Positions 7,301 through 13,515 of a stretch of 21,272 bases of DNA are shown here, in pieces. The stretch's first letter is position 1. Each line of letters begins with the position of its first letter. The translations under genes and the position numbers were made by a program. The stretch lies in NCBI GenBank assembly GCA_000226015.1, contig JH153212.1:195476-216747 (forward strand), given 5' to 3'. This stretch comes from Mnemiopsis leidyi. Lineage: Eukaryota > Ctenophora > Tentaculata > Lobata > Bolinopsidae. The notes beneath the pieces are model-generated. The model had not been told where the DNA came from. It made no database searches and saw only the letters and a program-made list of their open reading frames with translations.

Positions 7301-9972
7301 CAAAACCGCCACTGTCCCTTTTAATCAAGATCAGCTGAAAAATTGGCTGGGACATCGGGAAAAAGACTAAGGGTTAATCCGATAATGATGCTATAATGAG
7401 AAAATTCTGGAGCGGCAGAAGTTATACGTCTTGCAGTTGTGAAATAAACCCTGCAATTTCATCTGTTTGTTAGCAACACAGATACTGATTATTTCTTCTA
7501 CAGACTGGGTCTTCTAACATAGGACATCTTGATGTATATATCCTAGTTAAAACTTGTGTAAAACTTTTATTTCCCCCTAAGGTTAATGACCATTGACCAA
7601 AGTAGTACAAATAAATGAAACCCACCCGCATTACTTAATCAAAATATAAAATTTGAAATGTGTTAGAGCGCAGTTTGCTAAATTCCCATAAATCTTGAGG
7701 TTTTGAAATTGGGACTGTCAAAGGTTAAACCATTAACGTCTAACCCTCCCATCTATTACGTCTAAAGCTCAAACTTTGTGTTATGATTTAACTCAGCCGA
7801 GAAGAAACAAAATAATGTAAAAACATTCCTCAATCGTCGGTATGTAAGAACTAACTCGCAAGATCTGTAGAAAACTGCCTGCCTCTATTATTATAGTCTA
7901 TAATTAATAATTATAATGTATTATTGGACTAACTTACTTATATCTATGTGACGTGCGAAGACCTCCACTTCAGACAACATTAAGTAACCCGTCCCCGCTC
8001 CTCTAATCTCCACACTAGACCCACTCACCCCCAGCCTCTCAAAGTTGCACGGGTTTTTCTGTTTTGCGTGTCTTATCGTACCAACTTTCAGTGCTCCTTC
8101 ATAAACTCCACCAGTCAGTCTATCGCCCACCCAAACAGTCGCACCGTGTATTCTTCTCTCGCACTGGACCGAAAAAATTTGTCAAACAGAGATAGTGATC
8201 CGAAGCATTTAATGATCCGAGGAAAGGTCACCGGTCAACAACCACCAGGCTGACATGCCCTTTGTTTTAGTTTGCGAGTAGTCGTAGATTGGTCATGGTT
8301 GTGTAACTTTTATAGTGTTGTATTCCCACTCCTTTATTTTGCTACGTTATTTGTTTGAGGAGATAAGACCTATGATTGACATCCAATATCACTATACAGC
8401 CCTAGCTGTTTGTAACAGTTGGCAGTCAAAACTGGGGTACGTTCTTCAGCACGATTGCAGTTTCCGGGAAATTAATTTTAAATTTTCTTACCGCCCGCTG
8501 GTTATCCCATCAATCACTCTTGAAGTTGATAGTAGTATAGGAGGTTTCTGTACTCGATTCACTTCGAATGTGTCGGTTTATGCGACGGTACCGTTAAGTG
8601 CAATGCTCCACAGAGAGTCTGGAAAAGAAATGGTTATAAAATTGTTTTAGTTTTGTCATGCTTAGTTGCTCATGAATTGATTGTTTACTTGTCTTGAATT
8701 TAGTTTCTTGAATTAAGATTGCTTGATTTATACTTTAAGACCGCTGGATTCGGTCAAATATATTTTATCATTAATATAAAAAAGAGAAAAATCAAATCTC
8801 GCTCACCTTGTGCAGTCATCAGGTGGAAGTAAAGTATAAGTTAAACACTACACACCATCTAACTCAATGCTGTTAGACACGCAAACGTATTTGTCGCCGA
8901 AATTTCACGTGTTCCGATTTTCCAGACATTTAGAACGAAAAAAATTAAAATTTGACAATTAAAGAGATCATTATATTGTTTGCATTGTATTCTTTACTAA
9001 ATACAAGGGTTGGGAGCCTTACAAAAAGTTTTCTTCATAATAATTTCCCAGGAAAACTTATAACAGTATCTGAGTATCTAAAGAATCAAGGTGTAATTGT
9101 TGATAATATCAATTGTTAACAATATCAACTGTTAATAGTGTAACTTTAGTAACAGATATATCTATTTCAGTTTGTGATGGTAACAAAAGGTGGTATTTTC
9201 CGAACGATAGACAGGTGCCTCTCTATAACAAGCAGGAATGTCCTCGCCATGAATCACTGTTTCGATTTCGACAAGACAAGCTACACGTGGTATTATAATG
9301 TTAATGTAAGTACAACTTCATTTATTGTGTGTTTTTGTATATATTATTATATTATTGTGTATATATTATAATATATATAATAATATATTGATATAATGTT
9401 AATGTAAGTACAACTTCATTTATTGTGTGTTTTTGTATCACCTGGTGCTGATCTCTCCCAAAAATACTTTTTTCTATTGTAAGATAATTTTAAGAATTTA
9501 GGAGCACGTTGATACAAGTTAGAGAATTTAAACATGAATTGATGTCAACTGTTGTTAGAGAATTTAACTAAGGTAAATGTTAATATAACTAAGGTAAATG
9601 TTAATAATCTCATGCATTTCAAGTTCAGTCCTTGCGCGGTTAAGAAAATATTTGACACAAACCTAACCCCAGAATTAGACATTGAAAAAACCTGACAGCA
9701 ACCTAACCGCAAGATAAGACATTGAAAAAAAACTTGACAAAGACTTAACCCCAGGATAAGACATTGAGAAAAACTTGAAAAAAACCTAACCCCAGCATAA
9801 GACATTGAAAAAAAACTTGACAAAAGCCTAACCCCAGGATAAGACATTGGTACACGTGAGGAGCGGGAATTGTTTGGATTACGGCGATAAAGATATGGTT
9901 ACCCAGATGTTAGTTCTACCGTGTAATGGTAGTGCAAAACAGAAGTGGACTTTCACCTACAACCACGCTTAG
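1294..9972 (+). CDS. GALNT: Polypeptide N-acetylgalactosaminyltransferase, 3' part, 9 exons
   Basis: GALNT enzymes are Golgi type II membrane proteins that transfer GalNAc from UDP-GalNAc to Ser/Thr, starting mucin-type O-glycans. Nine exons join in phase: 1294-1351, 1471-1576, 1715-1831, 4246-4333, 4501-4631, 4803-4905, 5142-5261, 9171-9305 and 9838-9972 (TAG stop). Visible family motifs are [51 protein letters not shown] (its His is the family's metal-ligand position), KVWMD and [10 protein letters not shown] ricin-type lectin domain with three repeats follows (FCIDNLG, RCLSITS, NCLDYG). The transmembrane segment and the DxH exon lie left of the window. All junctions have GT/AG ends and matching phases, so I see no sign of decay. 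The subfamily cannot be assigned. The intron between the first two lectin repeats holds another gene. Confidence 0.95.
1471..1576 (+). CDS. GALNT: GALNT exon (b), catalytic domain
   Basis: Encodes [19 protein letters not shown] and onward to ISPI, matching the family's FNWxLxFRWYP region. The acceptor is AAATTCAG and the donor GTCCTC. The last codon is split two plus one with the next exon. Confidence 0.9.
1577..1620. repeat. 20-bp tandem duplication just inside an intron
   Basis: TTTTAGCTTTTTATGA occurs twice in tandem about 20 bp apart, beginning a few bases after the donor GT at 1577. Confidence 0.85.
1715..1831 (+). CDS. GALNT: GALNT exon (c), WGGEN motif
   Basis: Encodes [16 protein letters not shown] and then [13 protein letters not shown]. 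This is the most conserved stretch of the family, containing the Gly/Glu-rich substrate-site loop. The acceptor is TATTCTAG and the donor GTTAGT. Confidence 0.96.
1832..1955. repeat. Degenerate TTAGTTATTGC repeat starting at the donor
   Basis: About ten diverged copies of a roughly 11-12 bp unit (TTAGTTATTGCT-like) run from the first bases of the intron. The donor GTTAGTTGCT itself looks like a unit of the array. Confidence 0.75.
1956..3288. other. GALNT intron, no gene recognised
   Basis: A+T-rich intronic DNA. Open frames here are short and show no recognisable motifs. The CCATCATGTTGG-rich stretch near 2500 is not a convincing exon on either strand. Confidence 0.6.
3289..3640 (-). pseudogene. 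Reverse-transcriptase remnant with YVDD motif
   Basis: On the minus strand, YVDDLAKLK (the Tyr-x-Asp-Asp active-site box at 3565-3576) is followed in the same frame by two stop codons. The frame then opens into [20 protein letters not shown] and [12 protein letters not shown]. The spacing from YVDD to a YLDL motif and then to a (D)DFNFH motif followed by NIP matches the post-catalytic region of retroelement reverse transcriptases common in invertebrates, where YDKRDDFNFH-like sequence occurs. Penelope-like elements and related families are candidates. The copy is short, has stops and lies antisense in a GALNT intron, so it is a dead fragment. Confidence 0.6.
3880..4050. promoter_or_regulatory. 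CpG-rich patch with a 10-bp inverted repeat holding two CRE-like sites
   Basis: This patch is rich in GCGCGC and CACGTG-like motifs against A+T-rich surroundings. At 3996-4016, CGACGTCATG, a single T and CATGACGTCG form a perfect inverted repeat whose arms each contain TGACGTC, a CRE/ATF-like core. A regulatory role is inference; it could equally be part of an old mobile element. Confidence 0.35.
4246..4333 (+). CDS. GALNT: GALNT exon (d), RIWTCGG and VGHIFR motifs
   Basis: Encodes [20 protein letters not shown] and then RHGYPYDFQ. The acceptor is TTATTGCAG and the donor GTCTGT. The first codon completes the Arg of the RIW motif across the intron. The His in VGHIFR is the position that binds metal in characterised family members. 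Confidence 0.95.
4501..4631 (+). CDS. GALNT: GALNT exon (e), KVWMD motif
   Basis: Encodes [20 protein letters not shown] and then an acidic, Tyr-rich stretch ending VSER. This aligns with the family region that ends in AEVWMD. The acceptor is TGCGCAG and the donor GTACGT. Confidence 0.93.
4803..4905 (+). CDS. GALNT: GALNT exon (f), end of catalytic domain
   Basis: Encodes [20 protein letters not shown] and then [14 protein letters not shown], matching the family's RxxLxCKPFxWYLxNIYP region. The acceptor is CTATTCCAG and the donor GTAGTT. Confidence 0.94.
4906..5003. repeat. Two tandem 49-bp copies starting exactly at the donor
   Basis: The first intron base, G4906, is the first base of a 49-bp unit (GTAGTTAGAAAATACAACG and onward). 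The unit is repeated immediately at 4955-5003 with two differences. Both copies carry the donor-like GTAGTTAG. Confidence 0.95.
5142..5261 (+). CDS. GALNT: GALNT exon (g), ricin-type lectin repeat alpha
   Basis: Exactly 40 codons, phase 0 at both ends: NFCIDNLG, then [15 protein letters not shown]. It carries the CxD carbohydrate-site motif and the second Cys of the repeat. The acceptor is CTTCCCCAG and the donor GTTAGA. Reading past the donor gives only low-complexity peptide from the repeat that follows. Confidence 0.92.
5268..5572. repeat. 12-bp (TTTTACGTCCTG)n minisatellite
   Basis: About 24 diverged copies of TTTTACGTCCTG fill the first 300 bp of the large GALNT intron, beginning within ten bases of the donor. 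One interruption near 5312 contains an AT run. The repeat is open in one plus-strand frame and would extend exon (g) with a Phe/Thr/Ser/Cys-rich peptide, which I regard as read-through. Confidence 0.93.
5573..6029. other. Intron sequence upstream of the nested gene
   Basis: No exon is recognised. A good 3' splice site (TTTTGTATCCAG, ending at 6030) lies 31 bp before the start codon of the nested gene, so a 5'UTR intron is possible. No clear TATA box is seen here. Confidence 0.45.
6062..7057 (+). CDS. Nested gene: secreted coiled-coil protein with F5/8-type C-like lectin domain
   Basis: 331 residues in one exon. Residues 1-20 ([20 protein letters not shown]) are a signal peptide, so I chose this Met rather than one 56 codons upstream. 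An acidic segment follows (21-32), then a helical region, then five perfect-length 14-residue repeats at 117-186 ([14 protein letters not shown] type) with heptad-spaced hydrophobics, predicting an oligomerising coiled coil. Residues 187-319 resemble the F5/8-type C/fucolectin fold: [29 protein letters not shown], then a closing FIEIQVFG strand. The mature protein has no cysteine. The layout resembles collectin- or ficolin-like recognition proteins, in which a coil multimerises lectin heads; that role is inference. It lies inside GALNT on the same strand and has its own AATAAA. Confidence 0.85.
   Translation: MYKLLVSLFFLHSCMLFVNADGKEEDEDVEESSTMKEYSNLREEMYSLFGAQQGQALLALQILDLVREIRSVHDSVKRLENRMDALSDGSQDDRISGMERTLTDLRSDLEYELDRIDDKVDDVVTQIGRADDKFDDVVTLLSRKDDKIDGIVTRLSHKDEKVDAIVTKLSRLDGKIDVMRSEVRLISQYKLTWQNSTWDDTYHADFVVDGVYTLSGDFGGINPGQHPGRGMTAENNMVIIDLGGIFSVHTVKLWNRIEVFQSYALGVLIYVEDELIGSIVDEQRLYNVRAHNIVYGRKVYVKQSLAKNMNFIEIQVFGTGPYTPDELESFL
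6410..6619 (+). repeat. Five in-frame 42-bp coding repeats
   Basis: Each unit encodes 14 residues: D-D/E/G-K-[VFI]-D, then a variable V/I-V-T core, then L/I-[GS]-[RH]. The protein repeats keep exact length while the DNA has diverged. This suggests old tandem expansion under selection for coiled-coil register. Confidence 0.9.
7202..7207 (+). terminator. Polyadenylation signal of the nested gene
   Basis: AATAAA lies 145 bp after the nested gene's stop codon, followed by a T/GT-rich stretch (TTGTTTGATTTTC). This supports an independent transcript end inside the GALNT intron. Confidence 0.5.
7211..7937. other. Intronic stretch between the two lectin sequences
   Basis: No exon is recognised on either strand. 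A downstream exon of the minus-strand lectin would have to lie here if the donor at 7937 is used; I do not find one. Confidence 0.5.
7938..8561 (-). pseudogene. Decayed F5/8-type C (fucolectin-like) domain, minus strand
   Basis: Two pieces are visible. The upstream piece, 8561-8492, reads [18 protein letters not shown] and ends at GTAAGA, matching the domain's opening N-V-A-KP...SS...A-VDG pattern. The downstream piece reads in one frame from a WW pair (8242-8247) through LRITI, then [16 protein letters not shown] and finally [20 protein letters not shown]. These match the family's WWxVDL, VWVGD and closing YLxLxEVEV strands. The frame between WW and VWVGD is broken by TAA (8209-8211) and TGA (8182-8184), and the exon phases do not match. 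I therefore call it a pseudogene. A good acceptor (GGTCCAG, exon from 8163) would avoid both stops, so an unusual short exon cannot be excluded. It is not a close copy of the nested gene. Confidence 0.6.
8562..9170. other. GALNT intron 3' end, no gene recognised
   Basis: A+T-rich. A minus-strand GTGAGC donor-like site follows CACAAG near 8807, but no supporting exon is clear. The intron ends in the strong acceptor ATCTATTTCAG at 9170. Confidence 0.5.
9171..9305 (+). CDS. GALNT: GALNT exon (h), ricin-type lectin repeat beta
   Basis: 45 codons, phase 0: [20 protein letters not shown] and then [19 protein letters not shown]. The repeat keeps its two Cys positions. The sugar-contacting Asp of the CLD motif is Ser (CLS), and the QxW motif has become TxW, so this repeat is probably not a GalNAc-binding site. 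The donor is GTAAGT. Confidence 0.92.
9294..9438. repeat. Duplicated exon-intron junction (47-bp copies, 98 bp apart)
   Basis: Bases 9294-9340, which contain the last 12 exon bases and the GTAAGT donor, recur identically at 9392-9438. An AT-rich spacer (TATATTATTATA type) separates the copies. The downstream copy is therefore a decoy donor with the same exonic context. Confidence 0.95.
9568..9607. repeat. 20-bp tandem duplication
   Basis: AACTAAGGTAAATGTTAATA occurs twice in tandem, in the last GALNT intron. Confidence 0.85.
9652..9850. repeat. 41-bp minisatellite that supplies the terminal 3' splice site
   Basis: Five units of 40-42 bp carry CCTAACCCCAG and GATAAGACATTG; GACATTG recurs at 9678, 9718, 9760, 9801 and 9843. 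Each unit contains a CTAAC branch-point-like motif and, in four of the five, a CCCCAG acceptor-like motif. The final CCCCAG ends at 9837 and is the acceptor of the last GALNT exon, so the first codons of that exon are themselves repeat sequence. Confidence 0.9.
9838..9972 (+). CDS. GALNT: GALNT exon (i), ricin-type lectin repeat gamma and stop
   Basis: 44 codons and [19 protein letters not shown], then [17 protein letters not shown]. It keeps the CLD carbohydrate motif, both Cys and the QKW (QxW) motif. The acceptor is CCTAACCCCAG. Using the CCCCAG of either preceding unit would put an in-frame stop before this sequence, so the last unit is the only one that reads through. Confidence 0.92.
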   Translation, partial: DKTLVHVRSGNCLDYGDKDMVTQMLVLPCNGSAKQKWTFTYNHA

Positions 9973-9997
9973 TTGAGAGAATTGACTAGTTTTTTCA

Positions 9998-10044
9998 TTG
10001 ACGAGATTTCATTTAGCTGCGTGAGTCGGGTATCACCGCGACAA
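9998..10044 (+). mobile_element. MITE-like element, copy 1 (internally deleted)
   Basis: 47 bp from TTGACGAGAT to CCGCGACAA, flanked by a perfect 9-bp direct repeat GTTTTTTCA at 9989-9997 and 10045-10053. The end sequences match the copies at 11792 and 12418, but about 30 internal bases are missing. It sits 26 bp after the GALNT stop codon, in the 3'UTR. Confidence 0.7.
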
Positions 10045-10067
10045 GTTTTTTCATTGAATTAATTGGT

Positions 10068-10129
10068 AGGGTTGTTGTTGTTGTTCTTGTTGTCGTTGTT
10101 GTTGTTGTTGTTGTTGGTGGTGGTGGTGA
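10068..10129. repeat. (GTT)n/(GGT)n trinucleotide repeat
   Basis: Imperfect GTT repeat passing into GGT. Its presence makes a spurious Thr-rich minus-strand open frame. Confidence 0.95.
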
Positions 10130-10355
10130 ATTGTCGAATATTCCGGTACACATTTTCCCGTAACGATCATCTGAAAGAAAACGTACATTTTGTTGTGGAA
10201 AAAAATTCAATTTCAATCCACTGAAAAATTGGAGTTTCTGAGAACCGTATGTATCATGAATATTCGTGTGAATAATTAATAATCGTTTTAAGTCATTTCT
10301 TTAAGTTTAAAACGTTGATAATGTTGGTTCTGCTCCCATTGAGAGAAGTAAGTGG

Positions 10356-10361
10356 AATAAA
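10356..10361 (+). terminator. Candidate polyadenylation signal of GALNT
   Basis: AATAAA 384 bp past the GALNT stop codon, the first canonical signal I see downstream of it. Confidence 0.35.
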
Positions 10362-11360
10362 TTCCTGTTAAAGGCAACAGTGATCATGTCTTCATTTATC
10401 TTCAGCTGAGATGGGAATCTGGCATTTAAAACATCACATTCTGAAAACAACTTGGGGCAAAATTTGGCCAGTTACACCAAGACCGGTTGTTTTGTACGAG
10501 GTCTAAACGACTGATTGATTACTTAGATTATTAACTGATTATTGCGGCATTGTTGTCTCATGTATTATGTCTGTGTGTCGGTAATGGATGTAGGGGTTGT
10601 TTCAGATTTTTAGAATTCGTTACTGTTGAAGTTTTCAGCTGTATATAAATATGATTTAAGTTTTTTTCAATTTGCTACAGACCTAAGTTTTGATGTAATG
10701 CGTACAGTTTTAGATTTGTCATATATATGATTGACACACATAAAGACCTTGTGAATTCTCTTAAAGTTAAAGACTTTATAGGCCTAGACGTATATTGTTT
10801 AGTTTTTGATCTGATCCATATAATTATGTCTTTGAGTCTTTGATTTTCCTTTTTGACGGTAGAATATGCCATATAAAATTTAGCTGCTTAGCTCTTTCTC
10901 ATTAATTTAATTAAGAATAAGAGTATTTCTCTATCCAGCAATTATCGAGACACCCTCAATTTAATTTCATCATGTAGATATTGTTTCAGTTTTTTTTTCA
11001 AGTTTAAGTTAACCGAATCAGAAAACCTTCTTTCGTTTAACTCATCTTTAACTAACATTACTCAGATATCACATAATGTAGTTTGAAAAAGTAAAGTTTA
11101 ATGGCTACATTCTTTATGTTTAAGTTTTAATTGCAATTCCATTGGTCGATACGTATGTTAGATTTAACTTTAAGTAACGTTGTGGTTGTATTATCCCATA
11201 CGAATTATGAATGAATGATAATTTAATTTATTACTACATCCATATAATTCTGGGATTTAAATGACTTCAAATTCATTAAGCCGTCAATGCCAACGATTAA
11301 CCCTAATCTAGAAGTAGAACTGTATTGTCTGACTTTGTCCGAACTTTCTATATCCGATTC
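10362..11360. other. Intergenic, nothing recognised
   Basis: A+T-rich sequence with no credible exon, RNA gene or repeat array on either strand. Confidence 0.55.
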
Positions 11361-11560
11361 CGAGAATTAAATGCTGGTCGGGTGCGCCATCACCTATGAC
11401 CTAACCAGGTGAATGTGATTACGCGCACCTGCTAAGCCACCTCCGGTGGCGCGTGCAAAAGGGCTTTTGTTAGAGTTGTCTGAATTTGTCCGTCGCTCAT
11501 TTGTCATTCAAAGCGAATAAAGAATAAAATGAATAGAATAAATAGAATAAAATGACGGGT
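11361..11560 (-). mobile_element. Possible tRNA-derived SINE-like segment
   Basis: This segment is GC-richer than its flanks. On the minus strand, TGGCTTAGCAGG (about 11432-11443) fits the pol III A-box consensus TRGCNNAGYNGG. It is followed about 20 bp later by GGTTAGGTC, a poor B-box. GCCACC, TCC and GGTGGC form a hairpin. An AATAGAATAAA-type repeat lies on the other side. The identification is tentative; no target duplication was found. Confidence 0.25.
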
Positions 11561-11633
11561 GGGTGCGCGCTGCTATACAACCGATTTTCAATTTTCGCTG
11601 CCGCTTCGCCCAGCAGGACAGCAGGTATCAAGG

Positions 11634-11708
11634 CAACGTCTGACAATTCTTAGTATATTGCCCCTTCGGGGCGGCAGCAGGTCAGACAACGTCTGACAAT
11701 TAGTATAT
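11634..11708. repeat. Direct repeat with a GC hairpin between copies
   Basis: CAACGTCTGACAAT plus TAGTATAT occurs at 11634-11658 (with a TCT insert) and 11687-11708. Between the copies, GCCCC-TTC-GGGGC at 11660-11672 forms a perfect hairpin. Nearby perfect palindromes are AACCCTAGGGTT (11745-11756) and CACAGCTGTG (11760-11769). Confidence 0.8.
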
Positions 11709-11791
11709 ATAAAATTTATAATGTAGATAGCAACTGATTTCCTAAACCCTAGGGTTAAGCACAGCTGTGCAGTGCGAGCTTAGCGTCGCTA

Positions 11792-11874
11792 TTGACGAGA
11801 TTATATCATATCCGTCTACCGTTTTAACAAAACGTTCAGCTTTGAGCTGCGATAGTCGGGTATCACCACGACAA
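11792..11874 (+). mobile_element. MITE-like element, copy 2
   Basis: 83 bp from TTGACGAGATT to CACGACAA, closely matching the copy at 12418. Flanks are AGCGTCGCT (11782-11790) and AGCGTCACT (11875-11883), a 9-bp target duplication with one mismatch. Confidence 0.7.
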
Positions 11875-11883
11875 AGCGTCACT

Positions 11884-12409
11884 CTAACCAGAGCCCTTTT
11901 CGCGCGGCGTAAATAGCTTGTTAGGCTAGGTGAAGCTTAGGGCGAAATTGGAACAAACGCGCGAGCCATAGGGTTGCCAAGTCAGGCCAGCATAGCTCTG
12001 TGGCTCGCGCTGCGAGTGCGAGCGCCCTAGTGTGTATTGTGAGCTTTTGCGTCGCGCGTCCGTCCTAATTTCCGATCCCGCTAAGCTAGCACAGGGATAC
12101 ACGTGTTTAGCAAGCTATAGGGCTATGATGCAGATGGCCCATAGCAAGAAACTCATCTGTGATCTGCTTGGGTTAAAAAAGTAATGTTTCAGTCAACATA
12201 TCGATGTGATTCTCAACGGGCGATGCGCGTCTAAAATTTCTTCGCCAGGCCAGAAATGCGTGACAGCGCGTGATGGCCGCGACAGTAGGTTATCAACCTA
12301 CAATGTGATTCTTCGGCTGGAAATTTTAAATTGATGTTTCGGCTAAACACTTACGAAAACTTGTTTAACTTGAAAACTAATGTTTCTAATCGAAAAATAC
12401 TTACAGCTG
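11884..12409. other. GC-richer repetitive intergenic DNA
   Basis: CGCGCG-rich sequence with several short palindromes, for example CTATAGGGC paired with GCCCATAG around 12115-12160. It is probably old transposon DNA. No protein-coding remnant is visible. Confidence 0.4.
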
Positions 12410-12417
12410 AAATTTCT

Positions 12418-12494
12418 TTGACGAGATTATATCCGTCTAACGTTCTAACGAAACGTTCAGCTTTAGCTGCGTGAGTCGGGTATCACCGCGACAA
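12418..12494 (+). mobile_element. MITE-like element, copy 3
   Basis: 77 bp from TTGACGAGAT to CCGCGACAA, with a perfect 8-bp target duplication AAATTTCT at 12410-12417 and 12495-12502. Ends TTGACGAG and, inverted, TTGTCGCG form imperfect terminal inverted repeats (6 of 8). Confidence 0.75.
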
Positions 12495-12836
12495 AAATTT
12501 CTGAAATCATCCTACCAGTAAAAACAACTTTTTTGCAACTTTGGTCCAGAAGATTTTAAGAAAGCTGTTACATACTTGACAGTACTCTGAGTAATTGTGT
12601 AATATAGAAATTGAAAGATGCGTCTTTATCCAAACATAAGACAATCCCGTGGATAGAGAATTTAGCTCCCCCTAGGCAGATTTTACAGTTGGAACGATGA
12701 AGTTTGACAACATGAAACGACTTCTTCAAGAAAATTTACGATTAGACTAAAAAAGCTGTTTTCCAATGATGAAAGCTATGTTGGTATGTGGCAACATTAT
12801 GTTACCTTTGTGTCGGATGAGTTCATCATATCTGTT

Positions 12837-13427
12837 GGAGCGTTTCAGGGGACAGTCTATCTGGTAATCTATTCACTGTGTACCTGGCTGGTGCCTTATA
12901 CCATCTGAGGGCTGTTATTATGCACATTAGACTTAACCCCCTATATCAGATCAACTGCTGCAACTAAAATGGGAGTATACTGCCGATGTAGACTTTCTTG
13001 ATGAGGACGAAGAAAACCTTCAAGCACTTCTTCTGGTAGGCAAGAAAATCTTGGAAGAATGGAATTTTTATGTGAATAAGTCCAAGACAGAATTTACAGC
13101 ATTCTACATCGACGGTAAGAACGACCGAAATACAAGAAAGTGTGGGAGCAGAGAAAAAGGATCCCTCCTAGCAATCGTCTTAAAATGTACAAGTCTCTTG
13201 TAGTATGGATAATGCTATACAACTGTAATTCATGGGCAGTACCAAAAACATGTGTGGACAAAATTGACATCTGTCATTGTAAACATTTAAGGCAGATAGT
13301 TATAATGACTTACCCAACCAAAATTTCAGACGATACTCTCTACAAGAAATGTAACAGCAGACCACTCAGCGAGAGAGTAAAGTATTCAAAATGAAAGATG
13401 TTTGGTCACATGCTTCTGCGTGCAGCA
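12837..13427 (+). pseudogene. LINE (non-LTR) reverse-transcriptase fragment, dead
   Basis: Pieces in different frames follow the order of a LINE reverse transcriptase. GAFQG then LSGNLFTVYLAGAL is the motif-B-like region. YTADVDFLDEDEE is a damaged YADD box. Then come EEWNFYVNKSKTEF, and SLVVWIMLYNCNSW with LRQIV (C-terminal LYGxETW and LRxIL motifs). It ends with PLSERVK, and in another frame FGHMLLRA. At least three frameshifts and a stop at 13394 rule out function. No endonuclease domain is seen, consistent with 5' truncation. Confidence 0.8.
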
Positions 13428-13448
13428 ACTCTGAACTCTACAGCGTTA

Positions 13449-13515
13449 TGTTCTTTATTTTTGCAGTTCTTTATTTTTGCAGTTGAAATCTTTGTTTACT
13501 AAATCTTTGTTTACT
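13449..13515. repeat. Two adjacent short tandem duplications
   Basis: GTTCTTTATTTTTGCA is repeated at 13450 and 13466, and AAATCTTTGTTTACT is repeated at 13486 and 13501, just after the LINE fragment. Confidence 0.85.

Noticed and set aside
8315..8650. 111-codon plus-strand open frame
   Set aside because: It overlaps the minus-strand F5/8C piece at 8492-8561, which has recognisable motifs, and shows no motif of its own.
9545..9847. 100-codon minus-strand frame with a repeated Ser-Tyr-Pro-Gly-Val-Arg-like motif
   Set aside because: It is the reverse reading of the 41-bp minisatellite, overlaps a real exon boundary on plus, and has no independent support.
10013..10216. Minus-strand frame with a long Thr run
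   Set aside because: Translation of the GTT/GGT microsatellite; no domain and no splice context.
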